Positions 8,874-17,900 of a DNA stretch of 64,000 nt are shown piece after piece. Positions within the stretch are counted from its first letter, which is position 1. Every line of letters starts with the position of its first letter. The notes beneath the pieces were generated by a model that worked only from the letters and a program-made list of their open reading frames with translations, was not told the DNA's origin and did no database searches. A program made the translations under genes and the position numbers. This stretch comes from Palsa-892 sp035295845 (GTDB lineage Bacteria; Pseudomonadota; Alphaproteobacteria; Rhizobiales; Xanthobacteraceae), in contig DATGIF010000019.1 of NCBI GenBank assembly GCA_035295845.1, forward strand, positions 124,001 through 188,000. The letters are read 5' to 3'.

Positions 8874-9346
8874 AAGCGTCCGATTCCGCCCACGCCAAGG
8901 CGCCAGAGAAACTCCCGGACATCGGGCAGGACATCGCCAATCCGGCCGTGGCCGATGCGCCGATCGGGCCGGATTCCGTCGAGATCAAGCCATGGCAATC
9001 GCGGCTCATCCTGTTTCAGCGCGCGGCCGGCGGATTCATGATCGTCAAGGGCCTGATCCACTGGAGCGTGCTGTTCATGGGGCCCGCCTTCTATGCGCTT
9101 TCGATCGAAGCGCGGTCGGCAACCGTGTTCTTCGCGGTGATCGACCTCGTGGCCGGCGTCTCGCTGTGGCTGGGCTCGACCTGGGGCGCCTCGGTGTGGC
9201 TGTTCGCGGTCGCCTCGCAAGTGATGTCCGGGCTTTTGTTCGTCCGGCTCACCGGCCTGATGATCGCGCTGACAATTTTCGAAATCGCGCTGGTCGTATT
9301 CTATATCGCGGTGCGCCTGATGGCCTCGCGCGAGCAACAGGACTGA
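8870..9346 (+). CDS. DUF2127-type small membrane protein
   Basis: A 158-residue membrane protein that starts with GTG overlapping the previous stop by four bases (GTGA). A charged N-terminal tail of about 45 residues precedes hydrophobic helices; the segment FQRAAGGFMIVKGLIHWSVL and the following helices resemble DUF2127 proteins. No enzymatic motif is present. Strict translational coupling with the hydrolase makes it part of the valine operon. Function unknown. Confidence 0.72.
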   Translation: MKASDSAHAKAPEKLPDIGQDIANPAVADAPIGPDSVEIKPWQSRLILFQRAAGGFMIVKGLIHWSVLFMGPAFYALSIEARSATVFFAVIDLVAGVSLWLGSTWGASVWLFAVASQVMSGLLFVRLTGLMIALTIFEIALVVFYIAVRLMASREQQD

Positions 9347-9361
9347 ACGGGGAGAAAAGCC

Positions 9362-10246
9362 ATGGCGAAGATCGGCTTCATCGGGCTCGGCAATATGGGC
9401 TTGCCCATGGCCCTCAATCTCGTGAAGGCGGGCCACAAGGTTGCCGGCAACGATGTGAGCCCGAAGGGCATGGAGGCGCTCGCGGCCGCGGGCGGCGAGG
9501 CCGCGAAATCGCTCGCCGATATCGCGGGCGCCGAAGCCGTCGTCACGATGCTGCCGGCGGGCCAGCACGTGCGCGAGGTTTATCTCGGCGCCAACGGCAT
9601 TCTCGCCAAGGCGAAGCCGGACACGCTCTTCATCGATTCTTCCACCATCGACGTTGCCACCGCGCGGGCGGTCGCGGCGGAAGCCGCGAAAAAGGGAATG
9701 CCCATGGTCGATGCGCCGGTCTCCGGCGGCGTCGGCGGCGCGCAAGGCGGAACCCTCACTTTCATGGTCGGCGGGCCGGATGCGGCGTTCGAAAAGGCCA
9801 AGCCCATCCTCGAAAAAATGGGCAAGACCATCGTGCATGCGGGAGCGGCGGGCGCCGGGCAAGCAGCGAAGATCTGCAACAACATGATCCTCGGCGTCTC
9901 GATGATCGCGGTATCGGAAGCCTTTGTGCTCGCCGAGAAGCTCGGCCTCGACAAGCAAAAGCTCTTCGACATCTCGTCGAAGTCCTCGGGCCAATGCTGG
10001 TCGATGACGAGCTACTGCCCGGTGCCGGGTCCGGTGCCGACGTCGCCGGCGAACCGCGACTATCAGGCGGGCTTCACGGCGGCGATGATGCTGAAGGATT
10101 TGAAGCTCGCCGAGGAAGCGGCGAAAGCCGCGGGCGCCCACACGCCGCTCGGCCACGGGGCGGCGGAGATTTATCAGCGCTATGTGGGAAGCGGCGAGGG
10201 CGGCCGCGATTTTTCCGGCATCATCCGCTTCATCCGCGGGAACTGA
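9362..10246 (+). CDS. mmsB: 3-hydroxyisobutyrate dehydrogenase
   Basis: The 294-residue enzyme oxidises 3-hydroxyisobutyrate to methylmalonate semialdehyde with NAD+. The Rossmann start is IGFIGLGNMGLPMALNL, the substrate-binding loop DAPVSGGVGGAQGGTLTFMVGG (here cited as two adjoining motifs), and the catalytic lysine sits in GQAAKICNNM. Length fits the beta-hydroxyacid dehydrogenase family exactly. A GGGGAG ribosome binding site precedes the ATG. It closes the valine cluster; no methylmalonate-semialdehyde dehydrogenase gene lies next to it in this window. Confidence 0.94.
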   Translation: MAKIGFIGLGNMGLPMALNLVKAGHKVAGNDVSPKGMEALAAAGGEAAKSLADIAGAEAVVTMLPAGQHVREVYLGANGILAKAKPDTLFIDSSTIDVATARAVAAEAAKKGMPMVDAPVSGGVGGAQGGTLTFMVGGPDAAFEKAKPILEKMGKTIVHAGAAGAGQAAKICNNMILGVSMIAVSEAFVLAEKLGLDKQKLFDISSKSSGQCWSMTSYCPVPGPVPTSPANRDYQAGFTAAMMLKDLKLAEEAAKAAGAHTPLGHGAAEIYQRYVGSGEGGRDFSGIIRFIRGN

Positions 10247-10392
10247 GGCGCGGCCTGCGCCCGGATACGCAAAACTAACGCTCTTTGCACGCTTGTTCCG
10301 CAATGAGGCGGCCGTCTCTCGTTTCGGGACAATTAACGGCGGCAAGACCTACTCCTGCGTGCCGTCAACCGATCATCAATCCTCTTCAGTGA

Positions 10393-10409
10393 GGAAGAAT
10401 TTATCTTCC
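10393..10409. promoter_or_regulatory. Perfect 6-5-6 palindrome upstream of the MarR/LdtR-like gene
   Basis: GGAAGA and TCTTCC flank five A/T bases in an AT-rich stretch about 95 bases before the regulator start. MarR-family proteins bind palindromes of this size as dimers and often repress themselves, so this is a candidate operator. The link to the neighbouring regulator is inferred from position alone. Confidence 0.4.
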
Positions 10410-10502
10410 AATTTAAAGCTTCCTTTGCGCGTGTTCGATACAAAGGCGCACGAAGAGCGGGGAAAAATACCCGCCGTCACAGGGAATTTTGTGAGGCGTC
10501 AA

Positions 10503-11018
10503 ATGAAAAATCTCGCGCGCGCGGCGGAAGCCGCCATGCCCGAAGGCCGTCAGCACGAAGAGCTGAAAGCGCCTTATCTTGAAGCCCTGACTCTCGTCGA
10601 GCGCCTGCACCGCAGGCTCCTTGATGTGATCAAGGACGAATTCGACCGCCGGGGACGGTCGGACATCAACAGCGTGCAGGCGCTGTTGCTGTTCAATATC
10701 GGCGACTCGGAGCTGACCGCCGGCGAGCTGCGCTCGCGCGGCTACTATCTCGGCTCCAACGTCTCCTACAACCTCAAGAAGCTCGTGGAGATGGGCTATC
10801 TGCATCACTCGCGTTCGCGGGTGGACCGCCGCTCGGTGCGCATCAGCCTCACCGACAAGGGCACGGAAGTGCAGAAGATCGTCGAGGAGCTTTACCAGAA
10901 GCACGTCCGCACCATCGAGCAGGTGGGCGGCATCGGCACCGGCGACCTGCAGGTCCTGAACAAGGCCTTGCAGCGGCTCGAGCGGTTCTGGACCGATCAG
11001 ATTCTCTATCGCTTGTGA
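10503..11018 (+). CDS. ldtR: MarR-family regulator, LdtR-like
   Basis: The ATG gives a 171-residue protein with a central winged helix: INSVQALLLFNIGDSELTAGEL, then the recognition region GYYLGSNVSYNLKKLVEMGYLHH and the wing SRSRVDRRSVRISLTDKG. This is the pattern of LdtR, the MarR-type regulator described in Liberibacter and Sinorhizobium that controls the adjacent L,D-transpeptidase gene. The next gene here is an L,D-transpeptidase, which supports the assignment. An open frame continues upstream but lacks this family's sequence. A terminator separates the two genes. Confidence 0.85.
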   Translation: MKNLARAAEAAMPEGRQHEELKAPYLEALTLVERLHRRLLDVIKDEFDRRGRSDINSVQALLLFNIGDSELTAGELRSRGYYLGSNVSYNLKKLVEMGYLHHSRSRVDRRSVRISLTDKGTEVQKIVEELYQKHVRTIEQVGGIGTGDLQVLNKALQRLERFWTDQILYRL

Positions 11019-11037
11019 GGAAACGCTAAACCAAGGA

Positions 11038-11070
11038 AAGAGGCCCGGCGAAAACCGGGCTTCTTTTTTT
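11038..11070 (+). terminator. Rho-independent terminator after ldtR
   Basis: An 11-bp stem (AAGAGGCCCGG at 11038-11048, CCGGGCTTCTT at 11055-11065, one G-T pair) with loop CGAAAA runs into a T tract ending at 11070. It separates the regulator from the transpeptidase gene, so the latter should have its own promoter between 11070 and 11248. Confidence 0.88.
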
Positions 11071-11247
11071 GCCCTTTGCGTTGCGGCCTGCCTTCGCCCC
11101 GCCATACAATCGCCGCCTGCGGGCGACGCCTTTTTGGCGCCGTCTTTGTTGCCGCTAATTCGCTCGCCGGCGGCCTCCGGAACTCTGGTTCTGGAACCAG
11201 GCTTTGTCCGGCGAGTTGAGTGGATGCGGGTGCGTTTGAGGGTAGCG

Positions 11248-12114
11248 ATGCGCCTCGTTCGCGTTCTCGTCATGGCCGCCGCCGTGGTTTTCGCGGGCTC
11301 CGCGCGCGCCGAAATCTCCATCACCGTCGACAAGAGCGCCCAGCGCATGACCGTGAAGCGCGACGGCGTGCTGCTCTACAATTGGCCGGTCTCCACCGGT
11401 CGCCGCGGCTACGCCACGCCCACGGGCGCGTTCACCGCTTTTCGCATGGAGCCCGACCACTTCTCGAAGGAGTGGGACGATGCGCCGATGCCGTATTCGA
11501 TTTTCTTCACCAAGATCGGCCACGCCATCCACGGCACCAATGACGCGCAGCATCTCGGCAGCCCCGTGAGCCACGGCTGCGTGCGGCTGTCGGTGGCCAA
11601 TGCCGAAACGCTCTACGGCCTCGTGCAGCAAGACGGCGTCCTCCACACCAAGGTCACGCTCGTCGGCAGCGAAGAGGTGGCGCTCGCCCGCGCCCCGGCC
11701 TCGCGCCCGAACAACAATCTCGCGCGCACGCAGCCGCAGCAGCAGGCACAGCCGCAGCCGCAACAATTGCCGCGCGCGCCCGATCCGAATGCGGAAGCGA
11801 ATTCCGGCTATGACGGGCGCTATGATCAAAACGGCGGGCCGCCCGACCGGCGCTACATCGATCCGCGCGCCCAGCAATATCCGCAGCCGGATGATTATCG
11901 CGGGCGTTACGACGCCAATCGCGACGATTATTACGGACGGCAGCAACAGCAATATGCGGGGCCGCAATCCCCGCAATATCCGCAGTACCGGCAGCCGCAA
12001 TATGTCGAGCCGCAATATTCGCCGCCACCGCCGCCGCGGCAGCCGCTGCCCTACGGCTATCCGCCCTATCCGGGCGGTTACGGCTATCCGCCGGGCTATG
12101 GAAGGTACGATTGA
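11248..12114 (+). CDS. L,D-transpeptidase (YkuD domain) with Pro/Gln/Tyr-rich tail
   Basis: Taking this ATG gives 288 residues starting with a clean signal peptide (MRLVRVLVMAAAVVFAGSARA) after a GAGGGT ribosome binding site; an in-frame ATG at 11224 is also possible. The YkuD domain (~25-155) contains IHGTNDAQHLG and the catalytic motif SHGCVRLS. Such enzymes form 3-3 peptidoglycan crosslinks or attach proteins to peptidoglycan in the periplasm. The last ~120 residues are low complexity, rich in Q, P, Y and R, probably a disordered wall-spanning tail. Partner of the upstream LdtR-like regulator. Confidence 0.92.
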   Translation: MRLVRVLVMAAAVVFAGSARAEISITVDKSAQRMTVKRDGVLLYNWPVSTGRRGYATPTGAFTAFRMEPDHFSKEWDDAPMPYSIFFTKIGHAIHGTNDAQHLGSPVSHGCVRLSVANAETLYGLVQQDGVLHTKVTLVGSEEVALARAPASRPNNNLARTQPQQQAQPQPQQLPRAPDPNAEANSGYDGRYDQNGGPPDRRYIDPRAQQYPQPDDYRGRYDANRDDYYGRQQQQYAGPQSPQYPQYRQPQYVEPQYSPPPPPRQPLPYGYPPYPGGYGYPPGYGRYD

Positions 12115-12126
12115 AGCGGGGCGCGC

Positions 12127-14472
12127 TTAGAACCGCGCGCTCGCGGCCGCTTTCGCCGGAGTAAATCTCTCGCCTGCCTTCGCGAGCCACGGGCTCCACG
12201 GCTCGGGCGGCGCCAGTTCCTTGCTCACGCTGACCGGCAGGATGCGGCTGCCCTCGATGCGGCCGATGACCACGGGCTTGTGCAGGTGATGGTTGGTGGC
12301 GTCGAGCTTCACCGTGAAACCGGTGAGGCCCTTCACCGCGCGGCCGCCAAGGGCCGCCCGCACTTTGTTCACGTCCATGGTGCCGGCGGCGGTCACCGCT
12401 TCGGACCAGAGCTTGAAGCCGATATAGGTCGCTTCCATCGCGTCGTTGACGATCGCCTGCGCGCCGGCGAAGGCCCGCCAGCGCGCGATGAAATCATGGT
12501 TCTCGGGCGTATCGAGACTTTGCAGATAATTCCAGGCGACGAGATGGCCGTCGATGGAGGCGGTGGCGAGCGCCGATAGCTCTGCCTCGCCGATGGAGAG
12601 CGCCATCACCGGCATTGTCTGCGGCTTCACGCCGGCGCGCGCAAGCTCGCGAAAGAAGGGAACGTTGGCGTCGCCGCTCACGGTTGAGACGATCGCGGCC
12701 TCGCCGTTCTCGCCGAATTCCTCGATTGCTTCCGCCACCTTCTTCCATTCGTCGCCGCCGAAGGGCACGTAGCGTTCATCCACCGCTTCGCCGGCAATGC
12801 CTTTCGCCGCGAGATAGCCGCGGATGATCGCGTTCGTCGTGCGCGGATAGATGTAATCGGTGCCGACGAGGAAGAAGCGGCTTCGGCCCGTGCCGATGAG
12901 ATAGTCGACGGCGGGCAGCGCCTGCTGGCGCGGCGTGCCGCCGGTGTAGAAGATGCAGGAGGATTCCTCCTCGCCCTCGTACTGGCTCGGATAAAAGAGG
13001 AGCCCGTTCTCCTTTTCCACCACCGGCAGGACCTGCTTGCGCGAGGCCGAGGTCCAGCAGCCGAAGATCGCGGCGACCTTGTGCTCGATGAGCATCGCGC
13101 GCGCCTGCTCGGCGTAGACCTTCCAGTCCGAGCGCGGGTTCATAATCACCGCCTCGAGCGGCCGGCCGAGGAGGCCGCCGCGGGCGTTCGTTTCCTCGAT
13201 CAGCATGACGAGGAGGCGCTGCAACGGCCGCTCGCTCGCCGTCATGGTGCCGGAGAGCGAATGCAGAATGCCGATGCGAATGGCGCCGTGATCGAGGTCG
13301 GCGAAATAGCGGCCGACGGCGTCGACGAGCCATTCGGAGCGGTCGAGCAAATGCTCCGCGGTCATGCGCACGGCTTCGCCGGCTTCCTCGACCTGCTCGA
13401 TGGCGCCGCCGATGTCGGGAAGCGCGTCGCTCACCTTGCCGGCAACGTCGCCGGCGCGGTCGCCGATCAGGCGCAGCTCGCTCGCCTGCTGCTCGAGCGT
13501 CGCGATGATCGACTTGCCGGTGTCGCTCGTCGCCCGCACGCTTCGCGACACGGCGACGATCGCGGCGGCGGTTTCATCGACCGCCGACTGGATGCCGTGG
13601 ATCTGGGCGCCGATGTCGCCGGCGGCCTTGGCGGTCTGCGCCGCGAGCATCTTCACTTCGCTGGCGACGACCGCGAAGCCGCGGCCGGCTTCACCCGCGC
13701 GCGCGGATTCGATGGTGGCGTTGAGCGCAAGGAGCGAGGTCTGCGCGGCGATCTGCTCGATCAGCCTGGTGACCTCGCCGATGCGCTCGGCCGCGGCCGC
13801 GAGCCCGCGCACGGTGTGATCGACGCGCGCGAGATCGCCCGCCGTGTGCTCGGCGGCGTCCTTGGCGGCGGCGAGCTGATCGCCGGAGCGGCCGATGAGG
13901 TCGAGCACTTCGTTGGCGGCGGTGGCGACCGTGCCGATGTCGCGCGCGGCGGCGGTGGCGGTGGTGGTCGCGGTGGCGACCTGCTCGCGCATGTTCTTGT
14001 TGCGCGCGGCAAGCTCGCCCGCGGTCACGCGGATCTCTTCGCCGGCGGCGGAAAACGAGTTCAGTACGTCGTTCACCGCCTGCTGGAAGCGGTGGGTGAA
14101 GAAGACGCGCCCCGACTGGCGGAGCCGGCTTTCTTCCTCGCGGCTCCGCTGGTCGACCGCGACCGCGTCGGCTTCAACGAGGGCGTTGCGGATCGATTCC
14201 GTTGCCGTCGCGATGCTGCGGGTGACGCCGGCGTTTTGCGCTGGCAGCGCCGCGAAGCGGTCGCCGGCGGCGATGTCCTCGATCGTGCTCGCGATCGCGC
14301 GCAGGCGGCGCTCGACCAGGAAGGAGGCGCAGAGCGAAAGCGCAATGCCCACCGCCAGGCCGATGCGGAAGTCGGCGGAATAGGCGGTGACGAAGCCGGT
14401 GGCGGCGCTGGCGACAATGGTCGGCAGCACGATCCACATAGCGGGGACCTGCCTGCCAAACGGGCGCGCCAT
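12127..14472 (-). CDS. Methyl-accepting chemotaxis domain fused to UrtA/AmiC-like ligand-binding domain
   Basis: A 781-residue fusion. Residues ~12-31 and ~36-53 form a membrane hairpin with a four-residue turn. Helical linker and MCP signalling domain follow (~100-380); the kinase-contact tip is EQIAAQTSLLALNATIESARAGEAGRGFAVVA. From ~397 the sequence changes to a type I periplasmic-binding fold of the urea/short-amide class (RIGILHSLSGTMTASE, IFGCWTSASRKQVLP, YPSQYEGEEESSCIFYTG), reaching residue ~760. There is no membrane helix between signalling and binding domains, so both should lie on the same, cytoplasmic, side. Probably a sensor of urea or short amides; no urease genes are nearby. 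Confidence 0.88.
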   Translation of the reverse strand: MARPFGRQVPAMWIVLPTIVASAATGFVTAYSADFRIGLAVGIALSLCASFLVERRLRAIASTIEDIAAGDRFAALPAQNAGVTRSIATATESIRNALVEADAVAVDQRSREEESRLRQSGRVFFTHRFQQAVNDVLNSFSAAGEEIRVTAGELAARNKNMREQVATATTTATAAARDIGTVATAANEVLDLIGRSGDQLAAAKDAAEHTAGDLARVDHTVRGLAAAAERIGEVTRLIEQIAAQTSLLALNATIESARAGEAGRGFAVVASEVKMLAAQTAKAAGDIGAQIHGIQSAVDETAAAIVAVSRSVRATSDTGKSIIATLEQQASELRLIGDRAGDVAGKVSDALPDIGGAIEQVEEAGEAVRMTAEHLLDRSEWLVDAVGRYFADLDHGAIRIGILHSLSGTMTASERPLQRLLVMLIEETNARGGLLGRPLEAVIMNPRSDWKVYAEQARAMLIEHKVAAIFGCWTSASRKQVLPVVEKENGLLFYPSQYEGEEESSCIFYTGGTPRQQALPAVDYLIGTGRSRFFLVGTDYIYPRTTNAIIRGYLAAKGIAGEAVDERYVPFGGDEWKKVAEAIEEFGENGEAAIVSTVSGDANVPFFRELARAGVKPQTMPVMALSIGEAELSALATASIDGHLVAWNYLQSLDTPENHDFIARWRAFAGAQAIVNDAMEATYIGFKLWSEAVTAAGTMDVNKVRAALGGRAVKGLTGFTVKLDATNHHLHKPVVIGRIEGSRILPVSVSKELAPPEPWSPWLAKAGERFTPAKAAASARF

Positions 14473-14654
14473 GACGAAAAGCTCCGGGAGAATCGGCCTC
14501 GATCGCTATCAGACTCTCGAACGCTGATTCTCAAAAGCCCGAATTTTGTGCGATGACAGAGTCTTAACTATGCATTCCGCAAAGCGGACCGCGCGCGTTG
14601 CGTCACGCGGGTGACAAGCCCATGATGCGCCAGCGAGTCGCACGCGAGGCCCTC

Positions 14655-14864
14655 ATGACCGGCGTCGTCACCGGAAAGGCCAAGGCAGGCGAAGTCATCA
14701 TCGAAATGCGCCCCGTGGGGGCGGCGGTCCGGGTGGCGGCGGTCGATGTCGCAACCGGCACCGAGGTCGTCGTCTTTGGCCCGGCCACCACGCCGCCGCG
14801 GGCGCTCGAGGAACTCGCGGTCGCGAAGCTCAAGCGCAAACTCTCCACCGATAGCGGTCGTTAG
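14655..14864 (+). CDS. Small conserved-looking hypothetical protein
   Basis: The chosen ATG gives 69 residues; in-frame ATGs at 14598, 14622 and 14625 would add up to 19. The sequence has a compact alternating pattern (EVIIEMRPVGAAVRVAAVDVATGTEVVVFGP) that predicts a small beta-rich domain followed by a C-terminal helix (RALEELAVAKLKRKL). It lies just upstream of glyA in the same direction, about 100 bases apart. I do not recognise a function. The good secondary-structure pattern and codon use favour a real gene. Confidence 0.6.
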   Translation: MTGVVTGKAKAGEVIIEMRPVGAAVRVAAVDVATGTEVVVFGPATTPPRALEELAVAKLKRKLSTDSGR

Positions 14865-14961
14865 GGGCGGGATACGCTTCATTTTGGGGTTCCGGTATGC
14901 TATCCGGCCCATGACGGTCGGCCGCGGGCGGGCGGACCGACTTCAAAGAATGGAGCCGATC

Positions 14962-16269
14962 ATGGCCGTGACCCGCGTCACGAAGGATCGTGACGCTTCC
15001 GAACGCTTCTTCTCGGCGGGCGTCGAGGAGGCGGACCCCGAGGTGTTCGCCGCCATTCAGGGCGAGCTCGGCCGGCAGCAGAACCAGATCGAGCTGATCG
15101 CCTCCGAGAACATCGTCTCGCGCGCGGTGCTGGAAGCGCAGGGATCGGTGCTCACCAACAAATATGCCGAGGGTTATCCGGGCAAGCGCTATTACGGCGG
15201 CTGCGAATGGGTCGATGTGGTCGAGCGGCTCGCGATCGAGCGGGCGAAGAAGCTCTTCGGCTGCGGCTTCGCGAACGTGCAGCCGCATTCGGGAAGCCAG
15301 GCCAACCAGGCCGCCTTCATGGCGACGATGCAGCCGGGCGACACCTACATGGGCCTCAACCTCGCGGCCGGCGGCCATCTCACCCACGGCTCGCCCGTCA
15401 ACCTGTCGGGCAAATGGTTCAAGCCCGTGCCCTATGGCGTCAAGCGCGACGACCAGCGCATCGACTATGACGAGGTCGAGAAGCTCGCGCACGCGACGAA
15501 GCCGAAAGTGATCATCGCCGGCGGCTCCGCCTATCCGCGCGTGATCGACTTCGCGCGCTACCGCAAGATCGCGGATTCCGTCGGCGCGATCTTCATGGTC
15601 GACATGGCGCATTTCGCCGGCCTTGTCGCCGGCGGCGTGCATCCGAGCCCGTTCCCGCACGCGCATGTCGTCACCGCCACCACGCACAAAACTCTGCGCG
15701 GGCCGCGCGGCGGCCTCGTGCTCACCAATGACGAGGAGCTGGCGAAAAAGATCAACTCCGCCGTGTTCCCCGGCTTGCAGGGCGGGCCGCTGATGCATGT
15801 GATCGCGGCGAAGGCCGTGGCCTTCGGCGAGGCGCTCACGACCGATTACAAGCTCTATGTGAGGAGCGTCGTCGAGAACGCCAAGGCGCTCGCCGAGAAC
15901 CTCCGCGGCCACGGCTTCGCCATCGTCTCCGGCGGCACCGACACGCATCTGATGCTCGTCGATCTCCGGCCGAAGCGCCTCACCGGCGACGTCGCCGAGG
16001 AGGCGCTCGAGCGCGCGAGCATCACCACCAACAAGAACGGCATTCCGTTCGATCCCGAAAAGCCGACCGTGACCTCCGGCATCCGGCTTGGCTCGCCCGC
16101 CTGCACCACGCGCGGCTTCGGGGTGAAGGAATTCCAGGAGGTCGGCAATTTCATCGCCGAGGTATTGAACGTGCTGTCGCAAAAGGGCGCCAAGGCCGAC
16201 GCGCTGGTCGAAGGCGCCGTCCGCGACAAGGTGAAGGCGTTGCTCGCGCGCTTTCCGATCTATCGCTGA
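14962..16269 (+). CDS. glyA: Serine hydroxymethyltransferase
   Basis: This ATG, 6-7 bases after GGAG, gives 435 residues, the usual length. The PLP-dependent enzyme interconverts serine and glycine while charging tetrahydrofolate with a one-carbon unit. Hallmarks: QIELIASENIVSRAV, NKYAEGYPGKRYYGG, and the PLP lysine in VTATTHKTLRGPRGG. An open frame extends further upstream without family similarity. First gene of the glyA-nrdR-rib-nusB-thiL run typical of alphaproteobacteria. Confidence 0.97.
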   Translation: MAVTRVTKDRDASERFFSAGVEEADPEVFAAIQGELGRQQNQIELIASENIVSRAVLEAQGSVLTNKYAEGYPGKRYYGGCEWVDVVERLAIERAKKLFGCGFANVQPHSGSQANQAAFMATMQPGDTYMGLNLAAGGHLTHGSPVNLSGKWFKPVPYGVKRDDQRIDYDEVEKLAHATKPKVIIAGGSAYPRVIDFARYRKIADSVGAIFMVDMAHFAGLVAGGVHPSPFPHAHVVTATTHKTLRGPRGGLVLTNDEELAKKINSAVFPGLQGGPLMHVIAAKAVAFGEALTTDYKLYVRSVVENAKALAENLRGHGFAIVSGGTDTHLMLVDLRPKRLTGDVAEEALERASITTNKNGIPFDPEKPTVTSGIRLGSPACTTRGFGVKEFQEVGNFIAEVLNVLSQKGAKADALVEGAVRDKVKALLARFPIYR

Positions 16270-16276
16270 GCGCGCC

Positions 16277-16753
16277 ATGCGGTGTCCCTATTGCGGCACG
16301 CTCGACACGCAGGTGAAGGACTCGCGGCCGACCGAGGATTCGGTGGCGATCCGGCGGCGGCGCATTTGCCCGTCCTGCGGCGGCCGCTTCACCACTTTCG
16401 AGCGCGTGCAGTTGCGCGAACTCGTCGTCGTCAAACGCAACGGGCGGCGCATTCCGTTCGATCGCGACAAGCTCGCGCGCTCGGTCGAGGTGGCGCTGCG
16501 CAAGCGGCCGGTCGATCCCGAGCGGGTCGAGCGCATGGTTTCGGGCATCGTGCGGCGATTGGAGAGCACGGGCGAGAACGAGGTCGCCTCGTCCATGATC
16601 GGCGAATTGGTGATGGAGGGGCTGAAGCAGCTCGACGACGTCGCCTATGTGCGCTTCGCCTCGGTCTATCGCAATTTCCGCGAGCCGAAGGATTTCGAGA
16701 AAGTGCTCGATGAGCTTACGCCGGAGCCCGAGCGCGCAAAGGGCTCGGGATGA
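16277..16753 (+). CDS. nrdR: Transcriptional repressor NrdR
   Basis: A 158-residue protein with the N-terminal zinc ribbon (MRCPYCGTLDTQVKDSR and RRRICPSCGGRFTTFER) and an ATP-cone domain (VVKRNGRRIPFDRDKLARSV and following). NrdR senses adenine nucleotide state and represses ribonucleotide reductase genes by binding NrdR boxes. It starts 7 bases after glyA and its stop overlaps the ribD start by four bases, so it is embedded in the operon. Confidence 0.97.
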   Translation: MRCPYCGTLDTQVKDSRPTEDSVAIRRRRICPSCGGRFTTFERVQLRELVVVKRNGRRIPFDRDKLARSVEVALRKRPVDPERVERMVSGIVRRLESTGENEVASSMIGELVMEGLKQLDDVAYVRFASVYRNFREPKDFEKVLDELTPEPERAKGSG

Positions 16754-17898
16754 GCATGGCGCTGCGCGCCGCGGCTTCGCCCGCAGGCGCAGAAACGTGG
16801 GACGAGCGGCTGATGGCGGCCGCGCTCTCGATCGGGCGGAGAAATCTCGGCCAGACCTTTCCCAATCCCGCGGTCGGCGCGCTCGTCGTGCGCTGGCAGG
16901 GGAGCGAACCCATTGTCGCCGGCCGCGGCTTCACCGCCCGCGGCGGCCGTCCGCACGCGGAAGCCGAAGCGCTCGCGCGCGCGGGCGCCGACGCGAAGGG
17001 TGCTTCGATCTACGTGACGCTCGAGCCCTGCGTGCCGCATGGCCGCGGCGAGCCCTGCACCGACATGATCATCAAGTCGGGAATTTCGCGCGCCGTGATC
17101 GCGCTCGAAGATCCCAATCCCGGCACCGGCGGCCGTGGGGTGGCGCGCCTCCGCGAAGCGGGCGTCGCGGTGACGGTGGGGCCGGGCGAAGCGGAAGCGC
17201 GCCGCGCGCATGCCGGCCACATCCGCCGCATGCGCGATAGCCGCGCGCATCTGATCCTGAAGCTCGCGGTTTCCGCCGACGGCAAGACGGGGCTCGCGGG
17301 CAGGAAGCCCGTCGGCATTTCCTGCGAAGCCTCGCGCGCCGAAGCGCACATGTTGCGGGCGACTTCCGATGCGGTGCTCGTCGGCGTCGGCACGGTGCTC
17401 GCCGACGATCCGATGCTGAATTGCCGCCTGCCGGGCATGGCCGACCGCTCGCCGATCCGCATCGTGCTCGACGGGCATCTGCGCACGCCGCTTGCGTCGC
17501 GGCTCGTGCAAACCGCGCGCGAAATTCCGCTGTGGATCATCGCGCGCCCCGATGCGCCGCTCGAGCCGCAGCGCGAGCTGGAAGCGGCGGGCGCCGAGGT
17601 GATGCGCGTCTCGACCACGGGCGGCAAGGTTGATCTCGGCGAAGCGCTGTTCCTGCTCGCGACGCGCGAGATCACGCGCGTGCTCGTCGAAGGCGGGCCG
17701 ATTCTGTCGGCGGCGTTGCTCAAGGCCAACCTCGTCGACGAGGCGGTGATCGTGCGCTCGCCGAAGACGCTCGGCGATGACGCGATCCCGGCGCTCGAAG
17801 GCATGCCGCTCACGGCACTCCTCGAAAACCCGCGGCTCTCCGTGATCGAGCGCCGGACGCTCGGCGAAGACACGCTCGTGCATCTCTTCAGGGGCTAG
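16750..17898 (+). CDS. ribD: Bifunctional riboflavin deaminase/reductase
   Basis: The 382-residue protein has an N-terminal cytidine-deaminase-like domain with zinc ligands in RPHAEAEAL and LEPCVPHGRGEPCTDM, and a C-terminal RibD reductase domain (LILKLAVSADGKTGL, DAVLVGVGTVLADDPMLNCR, VLVEGGPILSAALL). It converts the pyrimidinone intermediate to 5-amino-6-ribitylamino-uracil phosphate in riboflavin synthesis. It overlaps nrdR by four bases (ATGA) and leads directly into ribE. Confidence 0.97.
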   Translation: MSMALRAAASPAGAETWDERLMAAALSIGRRNLGQTFPNPAVGALVVRWQGSEPIVAGRGFTARGGRPHAEAEALARAGADAKGASIYVTLEPCVPHGRGEPCTDMIIKSGISRAVIALEDPNPGTGGRGVARLREAGVAVTVGPGEAEARRAHAGHIRRMRDSRAHLILKLAVSADGKTGLAGRKPVGISCEASRAEAHMLRATSDAVLVGVGTVLADDPMLNCRLPGMADRSPIRIVLDGHLRTPLASRLVQTAREIPLWIIARPDAPLEPQRELEAAGAEVMRVSTTGGKVDLGEALFLLATREITRVLVEGGPILSAALLKANLVDEAVIVRSPKTLGDDAIPALEGMPLTALLENPRLSVIERRTLGEDTLVHLFRG

Positions 17899-17900
17899 GC

